Shown in pieces: positions 1 through 9,143 of a DNA stretch of 64,000 bases. This DNA comes from Crotalaria pallida (lineage: Eukaryota > Streptophyta > Magnoliopsida > Fabales > Fabaceae). The notes beneath the pieces were generated by a model. That model did no database searches and had not been told where the DNA came from. It saw only the letters and a program-made list of their open reading frames with translations. A program made the position numbers and the translations under genes. Location: assembly GCA_037953625.1 (NCBI GenBank), contig CM075649.1:122695290-122759289 (forward strand). Reading direction: 5' to 3'. Position 1 is the stretch's first letter, and the number at the start of each line of letters is the position of its first letter.

Positions 1-2082
1 AAACCAAAAACAGGAGCCACACCACATCTCAACATCTTTTCTCAATCACATTTTTCCTCAAATCACATCTTTCCTCAGATCACATCTCCTTTCAACATCT
101 TTCTTTTGCATTCCATGACTTTTTTAATCTTTATCATCACTCTTCTTTCTTTCAATCACGTTTTCTTATTCTTACAATTAATTATTATCAACACCTTATT
201 CATGTCATCACTGTATCCCAACAATATCATAGCTACTCAACCAATAAATGGATCATAAAATAATTGAACAACTCAAACATAATCAACCAAAGAACATAAT
301 ATCATAATTAATAATCCAATCTCAGTCGTTCGGGTGGATAGCTAAACAAACAATCAAACAATCGCTATCACATACACCACTACGCTAAATGAGATTGGAG
401 TCCAACCTTTGAGATGATTGGACCTCTTAATAAGTTACCTATTACCACAGCGTCTTAAGGGAAACCCCTCTCTCACCTCAAATACCGAAGGTCTTCGCAA
501 GCTTTCCAAGATCTGTCGATCACTAATTCCGCCTTGTTTCCTTTGCGTCGGTCGTCCGAACTATAGCATTTTTCCCCGTGCGTTAGAAACATTTGAACGA
601 ATTCATTTAATTTGTTTTAGAAAACACATCGAAATCATTTGTTTTTTTGAAAACATATTGTTCATATCCCAAAAGGGTTTTCGAATCCAAATCAAGTTTA
701 TAATAAAACGTTTTTAAGAAAACTTTGAAACAACTTAAAATTAATCACTTTAAAACAGAACTCATGTTACAAAAATCGTTATTCTTTGTTAAACAAAATT
801 CAGAACTTAGGAAAATCAATTTAAGTTTCTTGAATCATACTTTCAGTAAAACATTTTCAATCCTTTGGAAATTCAAATATAGAAAACACGTCACTTTATA
901 AAACATTCACAATTACACACACAAGGCTAATTATATTAAAGGCCATTGAATTATTGACACAAAATTCCTTTTTAATCAATTTATTTATTTTATTTCTACA
1001 AACCGAAAGGAAAATTAAAACAACAACATATCATTCCAATCACACACATAGCATTCTATATACAACACATAGTTATTTACATAGAACATTTCATATAAAC
1101 AAATTTCCTAACTATTCTGGCATGCTTAGACCGATTCATATAAATGCAATTTATTCATGCATGCACATTCTAAGCCTTTTAAATTCAATTAATTTCATTA
1201 TGTATGAAACTTAAACAATGATCAAATATAATTTCCTACTTCTTTCTCTTCATGGCCGAATGCTTAGCATGCAAGCAGACAAGATTTTTAAGTCAATTTT
1301 CAACATACAAAATCACAGAATTAAATCAAACATCACACCACATCATTTATTCACATCACACACACAAATAACTCAAGTTCATTACTCAGTTTCAAATGAA
1401 AATCAAGATTACATTTTAAACTTCTAAAAATATCATGCATGCATTTAAAATTACTAGATCTAGTCCTATCACTCTCATGCATCAACTAAAAGACATGGGA
1501 TTCATTTTTATTCAAGATGGCCAAATGGCCTCTCAAAAAAACATGGCACACATAAAATCAATTACTAAAACCAAATCATGTTCATATTTCAAAAGTCATT
1601 TTAAAACTTGCTTATTTAATTTTTCCTTCACAACCGTGACAAGTATTAAATGAAAACATAATTTTCTACTTAAAATCAACATGCATGATTCACTTTTTGT
1701 TGATTAAACATGGACCATAAAAGATATGCATATAAATCAACAAGTTATCATCGAATCAACATGTAAAGTAAAGATCTAGACTTTATTCTCACACAAGCTT
1801 AAATCACACATTTATTTATAAAAAAAATTACACAAACACCTCATAGATCTTCACTTAAGCAAGCAAAATTTAACATGCAAGATAAAAGATCTTAAATAAA
1901 GTTCAAAGCATAAATTAATTTATAAAATCCTTTCTTAAAAATACAATAACTCACGGTTTTAACAAAGAGTTCAACATGCAAGGCCAAATAATTTTACTCT
2001 AACTTAGATCATGCATCAATTTATCAAACAAGCACATAAACATGCATGGATCATGATTTAGAACAAGAAAAGTATTAAGATC
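1..2082 (-). mobile_element. Partial LTR of Tekay-like gypsy element TK-A (partner copy)
   Basis: This stretch repeats 12608-14689 in the same orientation with no net length change that I can see and only scattered substitutions, about 1-2% by eye. The longer copy lies inside the 5.56-kb LTR at 10534-16092, so this is most likely part of the other LTR of the same minus-strand element, running off the left edge of the window. It is AT-rich, non-coding and interrupted at 2083 by a SIRE LTR. The second copy shows the uninterrupted sequence at 14681-14700. Short open frames here recur in the other copy only because the DNA is duplicated; I see no gene. Confidence 0.8.
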
Positions 2083-2444
2083 TGTTAGTTCCATGATGAA
2101 CATGATGAATGTTTTGATAATGACAAAGTGTTTTTGAACAAGCTACAAGTGTTGATCAAGTTTCAAGCTCAACAAGCAACAACAAACATCAAATGAAGAA
2201 GAGAGAAAGCAAGCTCATGAAGACCTAAGTTTGAGTGTATTTGTATTTCTTTTATCTTTTGCCTCTCAAGCTTCATAGGTTTTTTATTTGGTTAGATTAT
2301 TATAGAGGGTAGTGAATCTCATTCATAAGTCATGATTTAATCATAATTTGAGTTTTCACTTAACCTAGAATCAATAGGTGGCTTAAAGGTTTTAAAGGAA
2401 AGGTTGGATTTTGAGAAAACAAGTTTTGAACATGTGTAGTACCA

Positions 2445-2512
2445 ACTTAATCGATTAAGTAATTAACTTAATCGAGTACTACTCGAGTACACGACTTGCT
2501 TAATCGATTAAG
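2445..2512. repeat. TCGA-centred palindrome cluster 1 of plus SIRE LTR
   Basis: Four sites share a TCGA centre: the 16-bp perfect palindrome ACTTAATCGATTAAGT (2445-2460), a hybrid site TTAATCGAGTA near 2469-2479, the palindrome TACTCGAGTA (2480-2489), and CTTAATCGATTAAG (2499-2512). Centre-to-centre distances are 21, 11 and 21 bp. The hybrid joins the left half of one palindrome type to the right half of the other. Confidence 0.9.
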
Positions 2513-3461
2513 TACTGCTGAACTGATTTTTAAAATACGATTTTCACTTCTCAAAATCAGTTTTCAAGTGCTACAACTTTTGGGTATTCTATATAAACCT
2601 TTTCCTATTATTTTTGATCAATTAGAATCATTTCATACAAGTTTTACAAAGAATCAAGCCACTCTATTCTCTCTCATTTTCTAAAGATCAAAGTTCTCAT
2701 ATTTTCATATTCTTTGATCAAGAACCTTTGAATCTCTTATGGTGAATTGTCATAACTCTTGATTGAGATTCATAGGATTGTTTTGTGTTTTCTATTGTGT
2801 TGTAATCTTTGCAAGAAGGCAAGCCACTACAACAAACAAGAAGCCTTGGTGTGTCGATTTTATCATCAAGCAAGTGCATTCTTATTGAAGAAGAAGAAGA
2901 AGTCTTGGTTGTGAATCAAGCAAGGAGAAGCCTTGATGTGTGGTTTATCATCAAGCAATTGAAGACTTGTTGTGTCGATTATCAACAAGGGGTAGAGGTT
3001 AGATTAGAGAGAAGATCAATAGGATTACAAGGCAAGGGTGTCGGTTATCTCTTGTAGGCTAGCAAGAAGGAAGTCTTGTGAGGCAATCACTTGTAATTTG
3101 AGAACTCTAATTCCTCATAGTGAAGAATCTCTCTTGGTTGAAGAGGGGACTGGATGTAGCTTTCAAGTGGATGAAAGTGAACCAGGATAAATCACTGTGT
3201 CGTATCTCTAAACCCTTACTCTTTATATTCAAGTCATTTGATTGCGTTCTTGGTTGAAAACCTAGAAAGATTGATTTTCATAATTGATTGAATTGAATCT
3301 TTAATTGTTCAAATTGATAAAGGGAAAATCATTTTCATAACTAGGTTAATCAATAAGAATATAGGTGTTAATCATTTCTGCTGAATCTCTGATCTTGCAT
3401 GTGAATTGATTGATTTTCGTATTCGAATGAAAAATTGATTTTTCTGTTTTCTGTCATATTT

Positions 3462-3521
3462 AATCGATTAAGTTCAAGTTTAATCGAGTACTACTCGAGT
3501 AAATTGCAGGTTAATCGATTA
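3462..3521. repeat. TCGA-centred palindrome cluster 2 of plus SIRE LTR
   Basis: A second four-site cluster lies about 1 kb downstream in the same LTR, with TCGA centres at about 3465.5, 3485.5, 3496.5 and 3516.5, so spacings are 20, 11 and 20 bp. Order is TAATCGATTA, hybrid TAATCGAGTA, palindrome ACTCGAGT, then TTAATCGATTAA. The layout matches cluster 1 although the linkers differ. Confidence 0.9.
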
Positions 3522-3653
3522 AGTGCTGTAGAATTTGCAAAAATCATTTGTTTTAATTGTTTCGATTTGTTTCGTTCGAAAATCTTTCAAGGTAGCTTCA
3601 ACACCTATTCAACCCCCCCTTCTAGGTGTATTCCTAGGGTTCCTTTGTCTCTC

Positions 3654-4095
3654 CATTTATAGATTCATTTGGAAGCATTTGAAACAATTCATAATCACGC
3701 ATTAAAGCATTCAATCTAGCTCTCCTAACCTCACTAGTTCCTTCATGAGTCACTTGTAAAGTGTCCCACATTTCCTTAGCACTAGAACATTGAGAAACTC
3801 TAAAGAACTCGTCATAGGATAAAGCGGAGGTAATGATATTCTTTGCTTTATAATCATATTGAACTTTCTTTCTATCATCATCCTTCCACTTATCCTCGGG
3901 GATCAATTGTTCTACACCTTCAACTAAACTAGAGGGGATATGAGGACCTTTTTCAACTACTTTCCAAATTTCACTATCTATGGCTTGGATAAAGATTTTC
4001 ATTCTAACTTTCCAATATGCATAGCCTTCTCCGGTAAACAATGGAGGACGACTTATTGAAGCACCTTCACCACCAAAGGGATTCGTAGAACCCAT
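3654..4095 (-). pseudogene. Truncated SIRE-type gag, N-terminal part
   Basis: Reading minus from an ATG at 4095, about 147 residues match the N-terminus of the intact gag at 40377-42167, starting MGSTNPFGGEG and passing through the conserved YAYWKVRM segment to LPNESIN. Gag would form the cytoplasmic particle of the element. After LPNESIN the frame enters an inverted LTR and stops a few codons later, so the zinc knuckles are absent. Only two bases (CA) are shared between the gag and LTR sequences at the junction, which points to end joining rather than homologous recombination. It cannot give a complete Gag protein. Confidence 0.85.
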
Positions 4096-4154
4096 TGCGG
4101 TTACTTAACTAGGATCTTTACGAAAAAGCTCTTATGCTCGTGTCTTTCGACCGA

Positions 4155-4166
4155 GCTCTGATACCA
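4155..4166 (-). other. Primer-binding site of minus SIRE copy (tRNA-Met type)
   Basis: The minus strand reads TGGTATCAGAGC two bases inside the LTR end, the initiator-tRNA-Met complement usual for copia elements. It fixes the orientation of the adjoining LTR (5' LTR of a minus-strand element). Confidence 0.85.
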
Positions 4167-4168
4167 AT

Positions 4169-5739
4169 TGAGGAAACCGCAACTGGTGGTTGGAGAGACA
4201 AAGGAACCCTAGGAATACACCTAGAAGGGGGGGTTGAATAGGTGTTTAAGCTACCTTGAAAGATTTTCGAACAAAACAAATCGAAACAATCAAAACAAAA
4301 TATTTTTCCAAAAAACTCTCAGGTTTACTCGAGTAGATTTCAGAGTACTCGAGTAGCACTCGATTAAAGACTCGTTTACTCGATTATAACTGACAGAAAC
4401 CAGAAAAATCAAGTTTTCATTCGCATACGAAAATCAATCAATTCACATGAAAGATCAGAGATTCAACGGAGATGATTAACACCTATATTCTTATTGATTA
4501 ACCTAGTTATGAAAATGATTTTCCCTTTATCAATTTGAACAATTAAAGATTCAATTCAATCAATTATGAAAATCAATCTTTCTAGGTTTTCAACCAAGAA
4601 CGCAATCAAATGACTTGAATATAAAGAGTAAGGGTTTAGAGATACGACAGAGCGATTTATCCTGGTTCACTTTCATCCGCTTGAAAGCTACATCCAATCC
4701 CCTCTTCAACCAAGAGAGATTCTTCACTATGAGGAATTAGAGTTCTCAAATTACAAGTGATTGCCTCACAAGACTTCCTTCTTGCTAGCCTACAAGAGAT
4801 AACCGACACCCTTGCCTTGTAATCCTATCGATCTTCTCTCTAATCTAACCTCTACCCCTTGTTGATAATCGACACAACAAGTCTTCAATTGCTTGATGAT
4901 AATCTACACATCAAGGCTTCTCCTTGCTTGATTCACAACCAAGACTTCTTCTTCTTCAATGAACGTTGCTTGATGATAATCGACACACCAAGGCTTCTTG
5001 TTTGTTGTAGTGGCTTGCCTTATTGCAAAGATTACAACTCAATGAATACACATAACAATCCTAATGAATCTCAATCAATAGCTATGACAAATCACACAAG
5101 AGATTCAAAGGTTCTTGATCAAATAATATGAAAATAGAAAAACTTTGATCTTTGAAAATTGAGAGAGAATAGAGTGGCTTGATTCTTTGTAAAAATGAAT
5201 ATCAAAATGATAGGTTATGATCACAAAGGTTAGGAAAAGGTTTTTATAGAATACCCAAAAGTTATGGCACTTGAAAACTGATTTTGAGAAGTGAAAATCG
5301 TATTTTAAAAATCAGTTCAGCAGTGTTTACTCGAGTAAATTGCAGCATACTCGAGTACTACTCGATTAAATCTTGATTTACTCGAGTAGATTGATACTGC
5401 ACTTTTTTAAAACTTGTTTTCTCAAAAACCAACCTTTCCTTTAAAACCTTTAAGCCACCTATTGATTCTAGGTTAAGTGAAAACTCAAATTATGATTAAA
5501 TCATGACTTATGAATGAGATTCACTACCCTCTAAACAAACTACCCAAATGAAAACCTATGAAGCTTGAGAGGCAAAAGATAAAACAAAAACAATTACACT
5601 CAAACTTAAGTCTTCATGAGCTTGTTCTCTCTTCTTCACTTGATGTTTGTTGTTGCTTGTTGAACTTGAACTTGATCATCACATGATAGCTTGTTCAAAA
5701 CACTTTGTCATTATCAAAAAATTCATCATGGAACTTACA
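4169..5739 (-). mobile_element. SIRE-type copia LTR, minus orientation, divergent subfamily
   Basis: This 1571-bp LTR runs from TGAGGAAACC next to the primer-binding site to GGAACTTACA at 5739. It is collinear with the other SIRE LTRs but clearly diverged. Its palindromes are mostly TACTCGAGTA where the others have TAATCGATTA. Clusters lie near 4326-4385 (centres 4330.5, 4350.5, 4361.5, 4381.5) and 5328-5388 (centres 5332.5, 5352.5, 5363.5, 5383.5), both spaced 20-11-20. The right end abuts integrase codons of TK-B, so this copy inserted into TK-B pol. Confidence 0.85.
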
Positions 5740-5740
5740 G

Positions 5741-6334
5741 TGTCAGACCCCGCTATGTTGGTTCTAAGTGGGGGAGAACCTAATGGTTGGACCAGAAATG
5801 ATACAGCAGGCATCTGAAAAGATCAAGATGGTTCAGACTAAGATGAAAGCGGCTCAGAGTCGACAGAAGAGTTATGCGGATAAGAGGAGGAAACCATTAG
5901 AGTTTTCTGAGGGCGATCATGTGTTTCTTCAGGTAGTTCCGACGAAAGGAATTAGTAGAGCTTTGAGAACCCGAAAGCTTTCACCTAAGTGTATAGGTCC
6001 ATATCAGATTCTTAAGAGAGTTGGTCCGGTTGCTTATCAATTGGCTTTACCACCCTCTCTATCCAACTTGCATAACGTCTTTCACGTTTCGCAGTTAAAG
6101 AAATATGTTCATGACCCATCCGTTATTCTAAAACTCCAACCTGATGACCTAACTCTGAAAGAAAACCTGACCTTTGAGACCAGACCAGTTCAGATAGAAG
6201 ATCGTGAAGTCAAGCGGCTCAGAGGGAAGGAAATACCCTTGGTCAAGGTAATTTGGGAGAATACTGACGTATCGGAAGCTACATGGGAATTAGAGGAGAA
6301 GATGCGCCAAGAGTATCCGGAGTTGTTTTTGTAA
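5741..6334 (+). pseudogene. Tekay-like gypsy pol fragment: integrase C-terminus and chromodomain
   Basis: The frame opens directly at the SIRE junction with CQTPLCWF, meets an in-frame TAA at 5765-5767, then reads on without interruption to TAA at 6332. About the first 120 residues are the integrase C-terminal part, with the usual QSRQKSYADKRRK and LSPKCIGPYQI segments and LHNVFHVSQLKKY. The last 60 or so are a chromodomain (RPVQIEDREVKRLRGKEIPL to ATWELEEKMR), which in chromoviruses guides integration to chromatin. Protease, RT, RNase H and the integrase core are missing, so this is the 3' remnant of a plus-strand element truncated by the SIRE chimera. Similarity to Tekay/Del is from memory of the family. 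Confidence 0.9.
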
Positions 6335-6358
6335 TCTAGAATTTCGGGGACGAAATTC

Positions 6359-6377
6359 CTTTTAAGTGGGGGAGTAG
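6359..6377 (+). other. Polypurine tract of TK-B
   Basis: TTTTAAGTGGGGGAGTAG lies directly before the TGTAACACC start of the 3' LTR, as expected for the plus-strand primer. It lies 25-43 bases after the pol stop codon. Confidence 0.8.
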
Positions 6378-6643
6378 TGTAACACCCCTAATTTTCGTCT
6401 CCCGAATAATAGGAAATTAATAATAAAAAGTTTTATTATTAATTTATAGTATTTTTCAAGTTTATGTTTTGTATTTAATTAGCCTTAAATATAAAAATAA
6501 GTGGAAATATTTTTATATGGCAAATAAATGCAAAATATAAGAAAATTGCATTATGGTCCCTGGATGAGGACTAAAAGGCAATATTAGAATGGTTCTTGGA
6601 GGGAAAGATTTAAAAATAATAATTTTTAAATTTTGAACTGATC

Positions 6644-6674
6644 TAACCGGTTAGTAATGCCCTGTAACCGGTTA
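6644..6674. repeat. TAACCGGTTA palindrome pair 1
   Basis: Two perfect 10-bp palindromes at 6644-6653 and 6665-6674 are exactly 21 bp apart. The matching pair in the minus solo LTR is at 32039-32048 and 32060-32069, also 21 bp. Confidence 0.9.
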
Positions 6675-7575
6675 GACGATGAACTCAGAAACTGGTTTAG
6701 TGGATTTTGATGAGTAATCACTCGAATTACTCCGTAATCGCCATGATTACAGCCTTGGATGAGTGGAGAACCACGCGTCGCCCTGCATGCTACCTCAAAT
6801 TGTCTATAAATAGAGGAGTTTCTGATGAATTTAGGGTTGTTCACTTGATTTCTGGTTGAAGGGGCTGATTTAGGGTTCTGATTTTGTGAGGACGATTTCT
6901 CCTTCGTTCTTGAGTGTTGAGAGACGAGTGATACACAAACACGAAGCTTACATCCAGAGCTTCGTGTTGATACCAAATTTGTGAGTTAAGAGTGAATGTG
7001 GAAAGAGGAATCAAGCTTGGAAGCCAGGAGATTGAGTCTGAGCTCTGTGCTGTTCTGATTCTGGAAGCTGATTTCCAGATTCGATTTTGACTTGGGGAAA
7101 TTGTGGGAATCTGTGGTTTTTCTTCAAATCCAGTGATAACCTTCATCAAGATCGTCTTAGAGGTATGGGAGAAGTCTATACTATACTAGATTTAGACTAA
7201 AAATCGATTGATTTAGGATTTGAGTTCACAAAACTCAAAAGGGCATTATGTGTTTTTAAGCACAAAGGCTTGGAGGCCAAAAACTTGCTCACTGTGGTTT
7301 TGAGCAACTTTAGTTTGATGCATGCAAGCTATATAAATGCTGAATTCTGTGTTTGAGGGCTTAATCTAAGTTTTGTTGTGTTAAATTGTGTTTATGTGAA
7401 TTTTCATGCAATTTGATACAATAAACTTGATGCATGCAATATGAATGTGTTTCTGGGTGTAAACATGTTTATTTTAAGGCATATGAACTTTGTGCATAAT
7501 GAAATTTGGTTAGATTTGAGAAATGAAGAAATTGAGTTGTTAAAACTCTTGTTTTAATGGTCTGACTGCATAATC

Positions 7576-7606
7576 TAACCGGTTACACGATTTTCGTAAC
7601 CGGTTA
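7576..7606. repeat. TAACCGGTTA palindrome pair 2
   Basis: Perfect palindromes at 7576-7585 and 7597-7606, spacing 21 bp. The matching pair is 30968-30977 and 30989-30998 (21 bp), where the second site has decayed to TAACCGATTA. Confidence 0.9.
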
Positions 7607-7941
7607 GACACTGCAGATTTTCAAAGAAAATGAGTTTATTAAACAGTCCTGAAATCTTAATGGTTTCTGCTCAAATTTAAGCTTTAATTTCATTATACAT
7701 GATCTGAACTTGAGTTGTCAAAGTTCTGATTTGAAAGATCAAATTTAATGCCTTAAGTTAATGAAATAATTTCAAGAGGAAATTATGTTCATTGGAAAAG
7801 GAAATGTGATTTGGACTTTTGAATGTTGAAACAATGGTTTTTGAGGTATAAAACAATGTTAAAGTGTTTTGGATTGGGTAGAGAATTCAAGAAAAAGGGT
7901 TTTTCTGAATTGCAATGGTAAACAGTTCAGGTCTGTAATTC

Positions 7942-7972
7942 TAACCGGTTAGCCTGAAACTGTAACCGGTTA
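7942..7972. repeat. TAACCGGTTA palindrome pair 3
   Basis: Perfect palindromes at 7942-7951 and 7963-7972, spacing 21 bp. The matching pair at 30590-30599 and 30610-30619 is spaced 20 bp. Confidence 0.9.
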
Positions 7973-8226
7973 GTACCTGAATCTGAAAAATAAAAAGTTA
8001 AGTTTTTAAATACCATTGAAGTTGTATTACTCAATCTAAGTTTAAAAAGGCATGTTTTGAGGAAAATTCAAAGGGGAATTTTATGCCAAAGGTTATACCT
8101 CAAATAAATCATTCAAAAGGAGAAATTGGGATATTTCTAAATCACATTAATTAATTCAAAGATAAAACCAACCCTGATGTTTTTGCATACATATAGACTG
8201 GAAGTCTGGTTGGTAGGAACGTTTAT

Positions 8227-8445
8227 CATATTCTGGGAATATGAGGAGGGTACTCCGGGAGTACCAAATGATAACCTACTTGATGACACATTATAGATAT
8301 GTGGCCAGTGTCCGGGACCTGGTTTTTATGCGTTCTGGGAACGTGGCGTTCTGGGAACGTGGTGCACACTCCGAGAGTGATGCTTTTTATCCAAGTATGG
8401 TTCGGCATTATGTTCTGGGAACTAATGTCGGTGTTCTGGGAACAC
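8227..8445. repeat. Array of short hairpins with covarying arms
   Basis: Within 220 bp there are at least eight small foldbacks, each with a three-base loop (TGG, CGG or CGA) and perfectly paired but different arms. Examples: CATATTC-TGG-GAATATG (8227-8243), GGTACTC-CGG-GAGTACC (8249-8265), CGTTC-TGG-GAACG (8331-8343 and 8347-8359), CACTC-CGA-GAGTG (8367-8379), GTTC-TGG-GAAC (8412-8422), GTGTTC-TGG-GAACAC (8431-8445). The innermost arm bases are nearly always TC and GA. The minus solo LTR has a larger version at about 29717-30395. Confidence 0.9.
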
Positions 8446-8669
8446 AAGGGTGTACTGGATGGACGTCCAAGATGGACATTTAGAGGCCTCAGTTGTGGAT
8501 AGAAAATCATACATCATGCCACCTGCATTATAAGAGTTATAATGTTGAAAAATTGGTGTGCTCATATGTATTTGCATTATGATCTGTCCATGATATATTT
8601 GTGATTGTAATTTTAGTCTTTATCAATTATGTATATGTGTATACTTACTCCCTGTGCCCTGTTTAGGTG

Positions 8670-9143
8670 ATGGCCAGATACCTAGCCTGCATCGAGATAC
8701 GCCCTATCCCTAGCGGTATATGGACGTTTGAGGAGCACCGTGCCACTTTTGAGGGGGAGGTTGAGATCACTCTCTACCACTCTAACCCTCTGGTGCGTGT
8801 GCGACCTCGTCGATTTAGGATCCCATTAGTCTATACTATGCATGTTCCACCTTTTTATGCTTATAGAGGACCACCACCGGCTCGACCTATGCGTCGTTTT
8901 CATAGTTTTAGATTTAGAGCTGCCACTCGTTCCCATCCTTCTTCCCATAGAGTTGTCACCGAGGAGACTCCTTCTCCTGGTCCGACTGATTATGCTAGGA
9001 CTGCTTCTGCAGATCCTAGACCCAGTGGTGGGGTCTCTACACAGTCGGGCGAGGTCGAGGAGGACACTGTGGAGGATGAGAGCGAGGAGGAGGTGCATGT
9101 TGATCCGACTGTTTCTGCTAGAGGTGGACCCGCTGGTTCATAG
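8670..9143 (+). CDS. Hypothetical LTR-borne ORF, 157 residues
   Basis: An uninterrupted frame runs from ATG at 8670 to TAG at 9141-9143 inside the TK-B LTR. I do not recognise a family. The N-terminal half is mixed hydrophobic and basic (residues 1-90, with arginine- and proline-rich stretches). The last 60 residues are proline/serine-rich then strongly acidic (DESEEEV). There is no signal peptide or membrane segment. Just upstream is a pyrimidine-rich stretch ending CCCTGTTTAG, a plausible splice acceptor. The minus LTR copy has a similar CCCTTATTAG at the matching place, after which the two LTRs diverge. It could be a real accessory exon of this subfamily or chance; GC content is visibly higher than the flanks, which favours coding. 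Confidence 0.4.
   Translation: MARYLACIEIRPIPSGIWTFEEHRATFEGEVEITLYHSNPLVRVRPRRFRIPLVYTMHVPPFYAYRGPPPARPMRRFHSFRFRAATRSHPSSHRVVTEETPSPGPTDYARTASADPRPSGGVSTQSGEVEEDTVEDESEEEVHVDPTVSARGGPAGS

Larger units (their letters stand above)
2083..3653 (+). mobile_element. SIRE-type copia LTR, plus orientation, 3' end lost
   Basis: It begins TGTTAGTTCCATGATGAA, which reverse-complements to the outer ends of the LTRs at 37979-39575 and 42240-43836, and is collinear with them for about 1.57 kb. The last roughly 20 bases before the expected CA end are missing, and the sequence jumps at 3653-3655 into minus-strand gag. The left junction sits in the TK-A LTR, where copy 14681-14700 shows the pre-insertion sequence. 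No matching 5-bp TSD exists at the far end (5740), so this LTR and the minus-strand LTR at 4169-5739 were not inserted as one element. Confidence 0.85.

Noticed and set aside
418..1653. Several plus-strand ORFs of 60-99 codons, repeated at 13025-14260
   Set aside because: They recur only because 1-2082 and 12608-14689 are the same LTR DNA. Translations are phenylalanine/isoleucine-rich with no domain, and the copies differ by changed ends, so they are composition effects.
2083..5739. Single foldback transposon
   Set aside because: The two inverted LTRs belong to different subfamilies, lie in different host elements and lack a TSD, so a fusion of two insertions is more likely.
8227..8445. CRISPR-like array
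   Set aside because: The regular element is a short self-complementary core with variable arms, not a fixed repeat with unique spacers, and the DNA is a plant LTR.
8227..8445. Heat-shock elements
   Set aside because: Heat-shock elements need alternating GAA/TTC blocks with two-base gaps (TTCNNGAA). The sites here are TTCNNNGAA with variable arms and irregular distances.
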